Shown here: one piece after another, positions 53,861-64,000 of the stretch
Numbering within the stretch: the first letter of the stretch is position 1
How the letters are laid out: every line of letters starts with the position of its first letter
Assembly (NCBI RefSeq): GCF_020360975.1
Contig: NW_025408672.1
Location: forward strand, 3,596,001-3,660,000
Direction: 5' to 3'
Length of the DNA: 64,000 nucleotides
From: Hirsutella rhossiliensis
Lineage: Eukaryota > Ascomycota > Sordariomycetes > Hypocreales > Ophiocordycipitaceae
The notes under the pieces: generated by a model
Seen by the model: the letters and a program-made list of their open reading frames with translations, nothing else
Told to the model about the DNA's origin: nothing
Databases searched by the model: none
Translations under genes and position numbers: made by a program

Positions 53861-53917
53861 TAAGATGTCCATCCCTGCACTGGGTGACGAGGGGAGGCGT
53901 CGTTGCTAAGTGTGGAA

Positions 53918-54372
53918 GCCATCTCAAGGACGTGGTGTGAACTGTGAAGCGGGAGCGACCGGTGCAGTTCTTGAGGGAAGGGATGGACTTCCGAGTTCTT
54001 TGCACCATACTTTGCGGAGACCGAAGAGCACATGGACGATGCGCGTTTTTTTGGCACCCATAACAGGCCGGCCGGTCAAAACCCCGGCTTGGAAACCACC
54101 CGTATACCGTACTGTAGCAGCCATCTCATAAGCGGAAGTGCGTTCTGGCTGCGGTGCCAAGTTTTGCAAAACGAGGGCTTGAAGAATCGAAAACACACCC
54201 GGCTGCCGTGTGGCGACTTGCAGAGGAATGATGTCTGTTTGCTACTGCGTGTGGCAACCATCCCAAGAATGCGGTGCGAAGCAGGAACGCGTTCCGGCTG
54301 CCGGTGCAGTGCCGTAGGAGAAAGACTTCCAAGTCCTTACCACGTGTGGCAGCCATCTCGAGAGAAGGTGGT
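53918..54372 (+). repeat. degenerate tandem repeat, about 130-bp unit
   Basis: GTGTGG(C/A)AGCCATCTC-like unit starts at about 53910, 54115 (TGTAGCAGCCATCTC), 54250 (GTGTGGCAACCATCCC) and 54345 (GTGTGGCAGCCATCTC). GGTGCGAA and GGTGCAGT words stand at similar offsets. The units are strongly diverged. No coding. Confidence 0.5.
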
Positions 54373-55059
54373 GGCACCCCGGAAGAACAGTTAATATATC
54401 GAGTTATCTATCGGTCCGCATTTCGGCAACTTGCTGTAGAAGCATGTTGCAATCAGTGACAGGCAATATTAGCCATTCTAGCAGCAGCCGCTATTGGGAT
54501 GTGCATCTCACTTTTGGCTGGGTGGTTCATGCGACAGAGCAGATGCGGCTGAGCTACGATTCTGCATGCGTTGCACTTATGACTGATAAGCCTTTTCGCG
54601 CCGCAGCTCGGGAAAGCGGTACAGAGCATGAACTGGCGGTGCATGTGTTGATGGCTGCTTGACACGAGCGACTGGCTACAGTACAGCTAAACGTGGCTAT
54701 AGACGTGGCAATAGACGTTTATGCATATGTTCCTAGATGTAGCGTTGCTGGAGGGCGTCTTGTGAAGGGCGCGGTTTGGCTATGCAAGTTTCTGGCTCCT
54801 GCTCGTTGTCTCGCAGACGACTCCGAGACCTCGCATCTCTCACCTTCCCTTTCTCCTCTTCTTCCTTCCAGCTATACTGGTACCTAAAATAACTTCGACA
54901 CTATCCTGGCCGCAACGCGCTAACCCAGCTCCGCCTACGCCTACCTTCGACTCTTTTGCCAATCACTTGCTTTTATCCGTGCTGAAAAAGGACTGATGAA
55001 GATGATTTCATTTGTAAATGGCTCACTTAGCGATTCCGCGAACAATTCCAGGGAGATGA
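54373..55059. other. intergenic gap
   Basis: No gene recognised. Pyrimidine-rich stretch near 54840-54880. Confidence 0.35.
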
Positions 55060-55545
55060 GGTTAGCGGCTTGCAGCCGTTGTCGCCGCCACTGCCGTACA
55101 GTATGTGACTCTCAGCAAGCTGAGAGCGCGGGCGGAAGGATAAGGGCAGGCACAATTGAGTCCAAACGATGATGCATGTTTTCTATCTATCTGTGCGACA
55201 TTGAGGGGGTATTTATACGAATAGATACCAATCTTGGACCCGTGGAGGGCCTGAATCAGGGCCAATTCCCGTGTATCCTGATTAGGGCAATGTTCCTCTA
55301 CTGTATCGATACCTGACTCAAGTCCCTGTGTCTGACCTGCCTCTTTCACCGGAGTTTATACGTGTGCGGATTAGACCGTCAGTCTGCTCCCTCTGACAGT
55401 GACTCATATAGACTTATGGAGCCGAATATAACTACCAAAATCCCATCCTGGCTCGGAGGAATAAAACTCGGGCTACTTATGTGGACACAATTAGCCGGCT
55501 GGCAGATACAGTACTGTACTCAAAGTGAATTATCTACACAAATAA
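55060..55545 (-). mobile_element. possible solo LTR of another family
   Basis: The minus strand starts TGTAGATAATTCAC (55545). It has a TATA box (CGTATAAATACCCCC, near 55210-55225) and Cys-poor open sequence. There is no second copy in the window and no target duplication that I can define. Weak call based on promoter-like layout. Confidence 0.25.
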
Positions 55546-55925
55546 CCATATTCCACTCGGCCAACTCCGAAGAGGCCCCTTGCTTGTTCCACGATCTCGC
55601 GGCTAACGATTTTGCAACCCCGGCTGAAATTGAAAATCGTCCCATCGTCACGTCGCATCCGCGTGTCTTCGACTTCATTTCTGTCCCCAGCTTTTATCCT
55701 CACAATAACACATGCAGCCGATGCCAGTGCCTTGCGGTAAGTGGCTAGTAATGAGTTGCTTCGAAGATAAATCCCATGGGCAGGCTTGGGGCCAGATAGC
55801 TTTGCGGCTGCGCTTTATGACCTTAACCCCTTAATGCGCCCCCCTCCCCCCACAGGTTCCGTATGCTTTTCATCGCGACTAGAGGATATTAGTATAATAG
55901 GAATCCGAATCATGACAGTTTCTGC
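55546..55925. other. 3' flank of the zinc-finger gene
   Basis: No feature beyond a C-run near 55845. Confidence 0.35.
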
Positions 55926-56933
55926 TTACGCGTGATCTGTATGCACCACATGATGCCGATGCCGCGGAACCCTTCTTTGGGATGCTCTCGAATACTGGCA
56001 AGTCTTCCCCCCTGCAACGCACCGCTCACATGGTTGGGTCCTGCTACATCTGGATTTTCTTGCCCTGCAGGCCTGGCAAGCCCGGTCGGCTCTTCGGATG
56101 ATGTTGGATGTCTGTGAGAAGAACAAGCAGCCCGGCTGTGGTCGTTCATCCTGCCCTGCCACCTGTTGCACAGAGAGCTGGTCGTCACTGTTGCTGTCGA
56201 CGTGCACAGTTGTGGGCTTCCCTAGCATGGCGCCCATGCCTATGGACCGGACTGTCGCACCCTTGGGACTAGTATCGCCATGGCTGTCGGCGCGGGGAGC
56301 GTTGATCACAGGTATTGACTGCGAGGTGACGGCTCTGACGGTCAAGCCCATGGTGGGCAACATCTGAGGCGCGTTCACTGCACGGCTATCCGCTTGCGCC
56401 ACTCCCGACAAGGGGGACTGTGTACTGGGAAAGTGACGAATCACGACTGACTCTTCACCGATCTTGCCATAATCTGTCGCCCTGCTCTCATACGGTGGGC
56501 TCGGCTCGTACACCACACTAGGGAACGGACTTGGCTCCTCAACATCAGCCATGCTTTGGAAGCCCCGGTGTGTCCCATGCGATGCAATGCAAACCTTTGA
56601 ATGGGATTTCAGGTCGTTTTCATCAACGTATGACAGTGAGCAGCCCGCCACCAGACATACATAGTATCGATCGCGGTCGGAATGTGGTTGCTCCATGTTA
56701 GATGGCGCTACTGCATATGTGAATGCCGACCTCTGCTGGACTTGTGCCGCGCCGGATGCGAAGGCTTCTCGCTGCTTCCCGTGCAAGGCATGAACTCTGC
56801 TCAGTTCACTGCCTTTACACTGGTCCGGCAAGTTGCAGTTATATTCAGGGGCGGTGGCGAGGAGTGCTTCCGCGTATGTTGCCAAGTCAAAGACTCGCTC
56901 ATCCTCTGTACGAGGGCTAGCTTCATCCGCCAT
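55926..56933 (-). CDS. Zn2Cys6 regulator with an extra C2H2-like finger
   Basis: Single-exon frame of 335 residues, start ATG at 56933. The C-terminal binuclear zinc cluster reads CQACRARKSRC and CERCVAGGKTC (about residues 286-312), with correct Cys spacing for a fungal Gal4-type DNA-binding domain. A central motif CLVAGCSLSYVDENDLKSHS (about 92-111) looks like a single C2H2 finger. Zn2Cys6 clusters are usually N-terminal; a C-terminal cluster in a short protein without the fungal transcription-factor middle domain is uncommon. It probably acts in the nucleus as a DNA-binding regulator; target unknown. No frame damage, unlike most of the window. Confidence 0.7.
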   Translation of the reverse strand: MADEASPRTEDERVFDLATYAEALLATAPEYNCNLPDQCKGSELSRVHALHGKQREAFASGAAQVQQRSAFTYAVAPSNMEQPHSDRDRYYVCLVAGCSLSYVDENDLKSHSKVCIASHGTHRGFQSMADVEEPSPFPSVVYEPSPPYESRATDYGKIGEESVVIRHFPSTQSPLSGVAQADSRAVNAPQMLPTMGLTVRAVTSQSIPVINAPRADSHGDTSPKGATVRSIGMGAMLGKPTTVHVDSNSDDQLSVQQVAGQDERPQPGCLFFSQTSNIIRRADRACQACRARKSRCSRTQPCERCVAGGKTCQYSRASQRRVPRHRHHVVHTDHA

Positions 56934-56939
56934 CGGTGA

Positions 56940-57659
56940 AATTCGGCGCAGAAGACGGCTAATATGCCGTAGTTCGGATACTCAAGCTCGGTGGAGGGCT
57001 TGGCGTGGGTGCCATGGAAATACGCAGCCAGGGCCGAGGAAAGTTTTGGACTTTATAGTGCTCGACCTTCCACCACAAGGCTGAAGCCTGAGGCGACTAG
57101 AGTATTATCAGTATACTAGAGCCAAAACGCACCTTGAGGAGGAATCAGGCCGAGATGGGTATGCCAAATCATGTTTGATGGAAACAGGCAGACATACCAT
57201 GCGCGCGCCCCATGCCGAATGCTACTCGACCTGAATTGATTGCTAGCTGCGGAACCTTGTAAGCTTTTCACGGGATAATGCATGAAAGACTATGGCTCCT
57301 GAAGTAGCTCTTCCCTCTGGACCAGGCAGCTGGACCTCTCAAGGCAGCAGCGGAACCAACAGGCAATGGTCGGAGTCTTACGTTCGCGTAACCACTGAGA
57401 CTGCGGGTTGCAAGACAGATCTGGGCCCTGTACGCTTGAATGCCTCGCCATATCATGTTCGCTTACGCGCACTCGGCTGACGTTCGCTACGATAACGGAT
57501 TTGCAGTTTCTGATCAACTACAGGCTTGTGGAGCCAATGACTACCACCTTGATCTCTGGGCTTCTATGAAATACAGTCATAGAACAGGTGACAGCTTTGA
57601 AGGGGATGTTTGTATTTACAGGCAATTCCCAGCATCAACATGTACATTTCTGCTGTCAC
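56940..57659. other. intergenic gap between regulator and hAT-D
   Basis: Short overlapping open frames without domains. Probably the upstream region of the zinc-finger gene. Confidence 0.35.
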
Positions 57660-58026
57660 CGCTGGACGAGCAATGCTCCTAATAGTGTGGCCAGTGCGTT
57701 TGGACCCCTCAAACTGCTCATTCAGTGCGTGTGACTTGGCCGCACTACACTACCAGTGTGCCTGAGATGTTCAAACTGAACTATTAGTCTGTTCGTCACG
57801 GCCAAACTGAACTACAGTGCAAACTGTGGTCTACACTATTAGTGTGAACATATAGTCTGACATTTGGCATTGCACCCGTCGCACCTGCAAGGTTGCCTTC
57901 AAGTTTTCCAGCGCCCTCACCGAATTGCCTGCCTTACCTGCAGCTTTCCTCGCCCTTTCCTGAATCAGAGGCTCAGACCCGGTACCGGTGGCTTCCGGAT
58001 CGATATAGCGACACTGGAATCCATAA

Positions 58027-60314
58027 TTAGACAATCTTCATCTGACGAAACAGAAATCTTACCTCGGATGGGAGTATCAGAGCGCTCCGGTCCCAGGATC
58101 GTAGGCATTCCAAGAGATTTAAAGTTTCAATGTTCATAGATCCTCGCTGGTCGGTTACCGAAAGTTTGGCTTTGGAGAAGAGCCGCTCTGTCTCAGTAGA
58201 CATAGGCGCAATCGATAGAAGGTCAATGGCCATCAAAGATAAGTTAGGAACCGTCGCCGCTGCGCTGACTCTAACCACCATTTCAACGGATCCGATACCA
58301 TCACCACAGGCTCGCGGCAATACACTTCGTACTCGTCGTCATCCATGTTGAAAATCGTAGCCTTTTGCTCTTTCATCCACATTTTGTACCCATTTGGTCG
58401 TCTTGCACTTGGCTCTTGTGCGGAAGCTGGTCGAAGAACAGGGCAGGGAGTGGTAGATTTGTATGCCTCCTCCAGAGCTCCCTGCCCGAGCTTTAGCTCT
58501 CTCAATCCATTCATTCTTGTCGTCCCAAGTCTTCTCCATATATGCCCACTTGAGGGAAGGATTTAATACCGTCGCTGCTGAATAGACTGGCGAATCTTCC
58601 GTCAATTCGTAGTAGTCGGCTAATTTTGCCCATGTCGTCTCCATCATTGTAGCCAAGTGGGGGATGGTAGTGGCCTCCTTGGCCGCTTCAATGTGATGCA
58701 AGAGATAGTCCATGGTTGGCAGAACGTCAGAGATGGAATTGCCGGTGCCTTCGTTGGCCATTGTAGCGTCGTGAAAGGTTCGAGAAATTTGTGAATTTCA
58801 GCCAGAGTAACCCAGTCAGAGGAAGTCAGAGCATCGTCTTGCAGGGCAGGCTCTTGAGCACAAAATATGGTGATGCCTTGACGGACTTTTGTTCTAAGGG
58901 CCCACTCAACCATGCTATGCCACGAATTCCAACGAGTGTCATTGTCGCGCCGTAGCCGTAGACCGTCAGTGAGACCAGTGAATGTCTGAAGTCGCTGGGA
59001 GTCCAGGTGATGTAGACCACGATATTATGCAATTTGCCTATCGCCCTCGCTTTCTCCATTGCTTAACTTCGTCGTCGGACGGTCCGTGGTAGGAATCTGC
59101 TGTGGGTGGTCGCTTTCCTATGAGGAACTCCATCACGGCCAGGTTAATGATGTGGCCGAAACAGCGAAGTCGGTGAGGAAGAGGATCGTAGAAAACTTCG
59201 AACTCGTGCTCCAAGTCGTCGGAGACTTTGTCGATCATGGTATTCATGTTGGTGGCATTATCCATCATAAAGTATCCAACTTTTGTCGCTATTCCATATT
59301 CTCGTATGAACTCCATGATGGCTTCTGCCATGTTCTCGCCGCTGTGCTGTCCTTCCAATTCTTTTATCCTCACCACCAGGGACTGCAGACCATGATCTTC
59401 GGTAACGAATTGAACTGTAAACCCTATTACGCCCAAACAATTCGGCGATGTCCAATTGTCTGGAACAATGTGGATTGACGAGAGCATTCTGCAGAGCTCG
59501 CTTTACAAACTCCTTTTTGTTGTCGTAGCCCCATTGTAAGTCATTTTTAACCGTGTCGCCGGACCTCGGTGTCACAAGTAACTGGAAAGATGCCATGCAT
59601 GTGAGGGTTATTTTGAGTCAAATTGGCCTTGACCACTGCCCAAGTCAAGGGGACAAAGGTCCCAGTTATATACACAAGAATGGTGCCCTGTAGGTTGGGA
59701 CGCCTCCTCGGCTGGGGCGGAATATCGCTTGACACTCGGGAGGAGATCATCGGCGGCCGGACGGATATACCGGATAAAGTCGCGAAAGGCCGGCTGCTCA
59801 ACATGAGCAAATGAGAGGCTGCAGGCTACTGTATAACGGCAGTACAGTTCGCGGAGAGTCGCTTGGTCTAGGGCATCTACCTCTGCGGTCGCCTTGCGTT
59901 TCTTGGTGGAGACCAAAGTTCCATTGGCCAGGAATGCGGTGATGTCTCCGAGGCGACTTTGCGTCACTTCCCGCCTGGTCTCCTGCCGCCCAGAAATAAT
60001 GATATTGTGCTCCTTTCGCAAATGATTGACGATGGCGGACGACCCACCACAGTAATTGTATTTCTTCGCTCTTTTCTTGTCGAAGCAGGGCTGGCAATGC
60101 CACCATTTCGTTCCATTGGAATCAACCCAAGCTGCCGGAATACTCCTACCTTCTTCTCTTCGACAATACTGCCAAATAGGAGACGTCTTTCGGCGGTAGA
60201 CGCTAAGGACAGGCGAAGAGGATGGTGCCGGTGACGGGAAGCCGCTGTCCCACTAATAAGGTCAGAATCATCTATATAGGTGCCAGCCTCGGAGTGATCC
60301 ACGATGGAGGACAT
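58027..60314 (-). pseudogene. hAT-D transposase, frameshifted, split by an LTR
   Basis: N-terminus MSSIVDHSEAGTYIDDSD at 60314. A BED zinc finger (KWWHCQPCFDKKRAKKYNYC...VNHLRKEHN) spans about 60110-60010, in another frame. The first catalytic region is separated by the LTR, which falls after IRYIRPAADDLLPS. Beyond it come HIVPDNWTSPNCLGVIGFTV, GYFMMDNATNMNTMIDKV and HRLRCFGHIINLAVMEFL. Shifts follow near 59.04 and 58.98 kb, then ISDVLPTMDYLLHHIEAA and YYELTEDSPVYSAATVLNP. The dimerisation domain is LSLMAIDLLSIAPMSTETER (about 58240-58180). The rest of the 60315-61260 region is non-coding leader. Confidence 0.88.
59570..59734 (-). mobile_element. solo LTR of the copia family, with target duplication
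   Basis: 165 bp, TGTCACAAG...GCTTGACA, flanked by the 5-bp direct repeat CTCGG (59565-59569 and 59735-59739). Same family as 36928-37093 and 25507-25669. Inserted into the hAT-D transposase, so it is younger than hAT-D. Confidence 0.92.
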
Positions 60315-61260
60315 GATCCTCTAGGGAATGCACTAGACCATAAGAGTGGCGATCATGGGAATCTGGCGGAGAGCAGGATTGGTGGGATAAACCGGATTGT
60401 TTGTGGCAGCTCCGGTCAGATCATTCTGTGGTGGACAACTTCCTCTTTTTGACCACCCTAGGAAGTCCTAGTGATTTGGTTTGGACCACAGAATCCAATT
60501 AATTTGAGTTTGCCGGCCAATGATCGGTCATATCCCTTTTAGCGTCGGCGCACGACGAAACTTTACATCGTCGCGAATTGTTCCGTACGTGCTCGCTTCG
60601 CGCTCGTCTCGCGCTCATCTCGTGCCAGCCAAGCGACACGCCCCAGTGTTCCTAACGTCGGCATCCAATTTGCGTACGCAACGGCGGTGGAGATCCTCAG
60701 TTGAGCCTCGACGAGAAGAGCATCAGAAGGCTTGCGGTGCATCGACCTATGAAGCTAATGATTGGTGTAGCTGGGGCCGTAGAAGTGTGGCCGAGGCTCA
60801 ATCTGCGCTTTGGACTGTAACCCGACTGACAAACTTGAACAAATTGGCAGGGCAACATCCGGTATAATGGGTTTTCTCGACCAGAAACGATAACTTAGCA
60901 ACATGTTTTGATAGCATAATAAAGTCAATAACAGGCGGAAGCTCTTAGCAAAGCTTGTGTTTAGACGCTTACCAGTATGCTTAATTACAACGGAAAGAAG
61001 CGAATGTATTGGCATCTCAACTGCTTCGCATAAATATTGACGAGCCAGCCTGCCTCCTACCCTAGAGATGACAGATAGGTTAGAGGCTACCTGGCACCCC
61101 GCCTTTGTACGGTGACATAACGGGTATATCATAACTCCCCGACCGGGGTTCCGCCACTTGGATAATACGCACTTCGTCTTACAGGTTATACATGTTTTCG
61201 TTGGAAATCAATCCGAAACCCTATTTCAAGGTAGTAAAATCCGGGTTGCTGGTAATCATG
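60315..61260. other. hAT-D leader region, nothing recognised
   Basis: About 950 bp between transposase start and right subterminal repeats. No domain is visible in its short open frames. Confidence 0.35.
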
Positions 61261-61464
61261 GGGCGCACTAATAGTGCAACTATTAGTCTGGACCCTTGCA
61301 CTGAACTACCCGTTCAGTTTGGGCAAGCTACACTGAACCACCAGTGTGGTGTGAGAAACGCACACTACACTAATAGTGCGGCACTAATAGTGTAAACCAC
61401 AGTGTGCACTAATAGTCCTCTTAATGGTCCACACTATTAGGAGCGCTGTGGACGAGCATGGGAA

Positions 61465-62223
61465 TCAACCGTCGGAGGTGCTTCCTGGAGGATCGTAATG
61501 TGGTATCGTCGAGTCTGAATATGTATATGTCGGTAGAGAGCGTTGCAAATGAATTGCCGAACGGTCGCCCATAAACATAGCCTGTGTTGTGGCCATGGGT
61601 TGGCCGGGACTGTCCAGCATCGACGGAGACGGATGCTCACAATGAACGCTGCCTTGTCGCGTGGTGCTCGCATGACTTAACGGGGCTATCAGTGGGTGTT
61701 TGGATTGAACCTCCAAGCCCATGACTGCGGTAGCCATGGCCATGTGATGTTGATAGCCGTAGGATGACGTCGTAAGCTGCGACGACTCCAAGATGGACGA
61801 CCTTGTCGTCGACCCGCTGGCAGTGGAGGGATCCCGACATGACTGTCTCGGCAAAGAGAGGGAGAAGTCTTGATCTAGAATGGCTAGTCGACGCGGCACC
61901 AGGAGCTGTTCCAGCGACTGGACGGCGGCCCCAGGGTCGCCGGCGCGAAAAGGATGGTCTTGGTCGGCATCAAGTGGCACGAAAGTGCCCGACTGCAAGA
62001 AATGGGCAACATGGCCGTCACTAAAGCCATGCTTATTGAGAAGCTCCCGTAGCTGCTTGTTCTCCTCGGCTACTGTCCTCGCGGCCATCTGGATCTCGGT
62101 CGAAGCCTCGATGCCCTGGAGCTCGTATACCCTGAGTCGCTGTTCGAGCTCCTGGACATACTCTCTCCGTCGGGCGCGCGATCTCCTTTGGTTGTCTCGA
62201 ATTCGGACTAAGCTGTTCTTCTG
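61465..62223 (-). CDS. bZIP transcription factor (5' exon unresolved)
   Basis: Minus-strand frame open from 62223 to the stop at 61465. It begins QKNSLVRIRDNQRRSRARRR, the basic DNA-contacting region, and continues into a leucine-zipper-like heptad part (YVQELEQRLRVYELQG, then ENKQLRELLNKHG). The C-terminal part is Ser/Thr/Pro-rich with no further domain. A good 3' splice site (TCTGCTCTAG) lies directly before the frame, with a TCTAAC branch site at about 62255, so at least one upstream exon exists. The obvious donor at 62286 does not give a stop-free junction, so I leave exon 1 open. The hAT-D element ends 21 bp past the stop codon. It probably acts in the nucleus. Confidence 0.75.
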   Translation of the reverse strand, partial: QKNSLVRIRDNQRRSRARRREYVQELEQRLRVYELQGIEASTEIQMAARTVAEENKQLRELLNKHGFSDGHVAHFLQSGTFVPLDADQDHPFRAGDPGAAVQSLEQLLVPRRLAILDQDFSLSLPRQSCRDPSTASGSTTRSSILESSQLTTSSYGYQHHMAMATAVMGLEVQSKHPLIAPLSHASTTRQGSVHCEHPSPSMLDSPGQPMATTQAMFMGDRSAIHLQRSLPTYTYSDSTIPHYDPPGSTSDG

Positions 62224-62601
62224 CTAGAGCAGAGAAGAGAGACGGAGTTTCGTGTTAGAAATGGCCATTCCTGTCGATGGCATCACCTGGGTTTATGCAG
62301 CGAGCGAGATAATCCTGACCAGGAAAACCAAGGGTTGACCATTGTGGCAATTGCCACGCGCCTGGAAGTCGCGCTGACGGGAGACAGGCTTCGACAAGGA
62401 GCGCCAAAGAGCCTACGAAATGCTGGATGGACATTTGGGAGGACTGGCCGCGGGGGCTCTGGTCACTTGTATTGACGTGCTCAGCGACAACCTACCGTCG
62501 GGCGTAGAGAGCCGCCTCCAGGGATCCACCTCGACAGCTTGCCTTTGGCCTTGCAGGGAGTACTGGGTGGCCTTTCGGTGGCAGGAATTTTAGATAGTCT
62601 A

Positions 62602-62672
62602 GCTCAGCACGTCCTGTGCCCCGTCTCGGGGACCTGAGCGGCCTGAAGGCCGCTGGACAAAAAATACACACA
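62602..62672 (+). repeat. retroelement-like 3' tail with three-way-junction fold (copy 2)
   Basis: CTAGCTCAGCACGTCC, then CCCC-gtctc-GGGG and AGCGGCC-tgaa-GGCCGCT, closed by GGAC. It is followed by AAAAAATA and a CA-repeat. Same fold as 5817-5905 with different loop sequences. The sequence upstream is unrelated to copy 1. Confidence 0.6.
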
Positions 62673-62689
62673 CACACACATGTCAAGTT

Positions 62690-64000
62690 CTCAACGTGTT
62701 ACCCAGCCTCAAAGCACTGGCTGGTGTTATACTCAGGGAAGGGATGCCTGGCTTTTGAAACAAATTTTGGGATCATCTCGTCACGGAACAGGCTGTTTGG
62801 ATAGTTGCTTCTGTAGGGCTCGTGACATCGAAAGAGCTACCATCAGAGGACGACCACTTCGGAGTTCAAATCGTCTCAATTTCAGTCGAATTCTGCGAAT
62901 AGTTGCTCGCTGCAGGAAGCTATTTTCGCGATGTCAATATGTGAGCGGACGTCAAGAACGAGAGTCTTAATATGCTTGTGTTGGGTCATACAATCTGGAG
63001 GCATTTCGTTCTTGGCTTTACCGGACGATTCGAAGTGTGTCGGTGAAAGTGGAAGAAGTGGGGGAAAATTCCCCGCGACCAGCGGCGGGGGGGTCGCTAC
63101 TCTACCCATCGTCCAAAGGCCAGCCAGCCGCTGTCGAATCGAGTTGACAAAGTGCCGGATACCTAGAGAACCGAGCGCTGTGCCACAGGTAAATGCTCGT
63201 GCTTTCAAGTTCCAATACGAGAAAATGCACACATGCGTTTTCGCCCCCATATACAGTATCGGTCACCATCCGAGCCCTTCCGCACAGAAGCCAAGTCGGC
63301 GGATTATGGCCGAGACAGCAAACCAACAGAACTTATCGCAAGACCGCCGAGTATATCCCTTAGTTGGGAAGCAAACGGCAGTGGTGAAGTGCACCCCCTA
63401 TGCAGCTCCCAGGGTGTGCCAGCCGCTACACCAACGGCCCCAGCAGACCTGTGGAGATTTCCCTTACCCAGGAAGCCACGGGGGGACTAAAGACGTGATT
63501 GCGACCGTGTTCGACCGTCCGACCTCCGTGCTGCGATATGCCAGTCCACATTATTTGTTTCGGGAGCTTCGGGTAGTTTGGTGCTGTCTGAATTCATTAA
63601 AAGAGAGAATTACACTGTGCAGTTCCGCTGGTTGGGCTAGGTCCTCACACCTCAAGAATCAAGGCTGACCAACTGCAGGGCATACCCACCTTGGTTCCCG
63701 CCCCCCCCCACAAACCTATCGGATATTCGGACCAGATTGCCGCTGGCAGGTGCAGCACATTTGAACGCTGGAGCCTGAAAGATGTGGACAAGCGCGAAGT
63801 GTTTGCTTGCAACAGTACATCAATACCATGCTACTGTACCATGTGGCCATTCTCTCCAGAGACCAAACCGCAATAAATAAGGGATTTTCCGATGATCTGC
63901 CGGATCTGGTGATCTGCCGGATTGCGGCGACTTCGCACGCTCAACATCAATCGACAATAGCTCAACAACAACGGTGCCAATTGACGTATCCTTTGATTTG
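62690..64000. other. unassigned end region
   Basis: A 245-residue plus-strand open frame (62931-63668) has no signal peptide or domain that I recognise. Composition and a mid-frame GCGGGGGGGT run make a real gene doubtful. Nothing else is supported. Confidence 0.25.

Larger units (their letters stand above)
49104..53877 (-). mobile_element. hAT transposon hAT-C, complete ends
   Basis: TIRs read CAGGGAYGGACATCTTACGA inward from both sides. The 8-bp target duplication is CACTGGGT (49096-49103 and 53878-53885). At 4.8 kb it is the largest intact DNA transposon here. Both subterminal regions are packed with TTCGATTCGA-type repeats. Minus-strand transposase 49586-52314. Confidence 0.95.
57676..61443 (-). 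mobile_element. hAT transposon hAT-D
   Basis: TIR CTCCTAATAGTGTGG at 57676-57690 with a perfect inverted partner at 61429-61443. Both subterminal regions are dense in ACTATTAGTGTG / CACTAATAGTG words. A conventional 8-bp duplication is not visible. Instead a 16-17 bp imperfect direct repeat flanks the element (57660-57675 and 61444-61460). It encodes a hAT transposase on the minus strand and carries a solo LTR at 59570-59734. Confidence 0.88.

Noticed and set aside
1..64000. CRISPR arrays, bacterial operons, ribosome binding sites
   Set aside because: The sequence is fungal: spliceosomal introns, LTR and Helitron elements. The short tandem arrays have no spacer structure.

Overview
The window is a piece of a filamentous ascomycete genome (Pezizomycotina). 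The evidence is 45-63 bp spliceosomal introns (GTAAGT-type donors, CTAAC/CTGAC-type branch sites), an Argonaute of the QDE-2 class, a Zn2Cys6 factor, a bZIP factor, a MYND protein and a small secreted His-rich protein. A hypocrealean host is my guess, not a demonstration. Most of the sequence is a transposon graveyard. It is not AT-collapsed, so heavy repeat-induced point mutation is not obvious.

Layout. 31-2557: complete but broken pogo/Fot1 element with long TIRs and a TA duplication. 2.9-3.6 kb: small secreted protein gene. 3.6-5.0 kb: PIF1-type helicase fragment cut by a solo LTR. 5.8 kb: folded retroelement tail. 5.9-6.5 kb: 3' fragment of hAT-A. 6.5-13.9 kb: very GC-rich tract ending in a decayed Helitron (Hel-1, RepHel). 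14.2-17 kb: arrays of a dispersed short motif (CGTTCCTCAAGGCA), an LTR relic, a His-rich secreted protein gene and a truncated MYND gene. 17.6-20.6 kb: Hel-2, a Helitron deleted between its Rep and the last helicase motifs. 20.6-22.3 kb: two decayed host-type genes. 24.0-25.7 kb: chromovirus integrase tail split by a small hAT (hAT-B), abutting a copia-type LTR. 25.7-30.7 kb: Hel-3 (minus strand), joined to a second pogo remnant.

The Argonaute gene (32201-35396, three exons) is the main host locus. It carries a frameshift in the PIWI domain near 34.7 kb. Just downstream a host gene tail is fused to a Helitron fragment (Hel-4). 36.9-43.6 kb: Ty1/copia element with 5' LTR, half-tRNA-type primer site, gag and pol. 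A MULE inserted into its gag with an 8-bp duplication, and its 3' end is lost in motif arrays. 44.2-47.0 kb: full hAT-A. 47.9-48.4 kb: LINE reverse transcriptase fragment. 49.1-53.9 kb: full hAT-C. 55.9-56.9 kb: zinc-finger regulator gene. 57.7-61.4 kb: hAT-D with a 165-bp solo LTR inside its transposase. 61.5-62.2 kb: bZIP gene. The last 1.3 kb holds nothing I can assign.

Insertion order can be read from target duplications: copia, then the MULE; chromovirus, then hAT-B; hAT-D, then the LTR. Features that element families do not fully explain are the CGTTCCTCAAGGCA motif, a two-copy three-way-junction RNA-like tail, and a set of short hairpins with compensatory stem changes.
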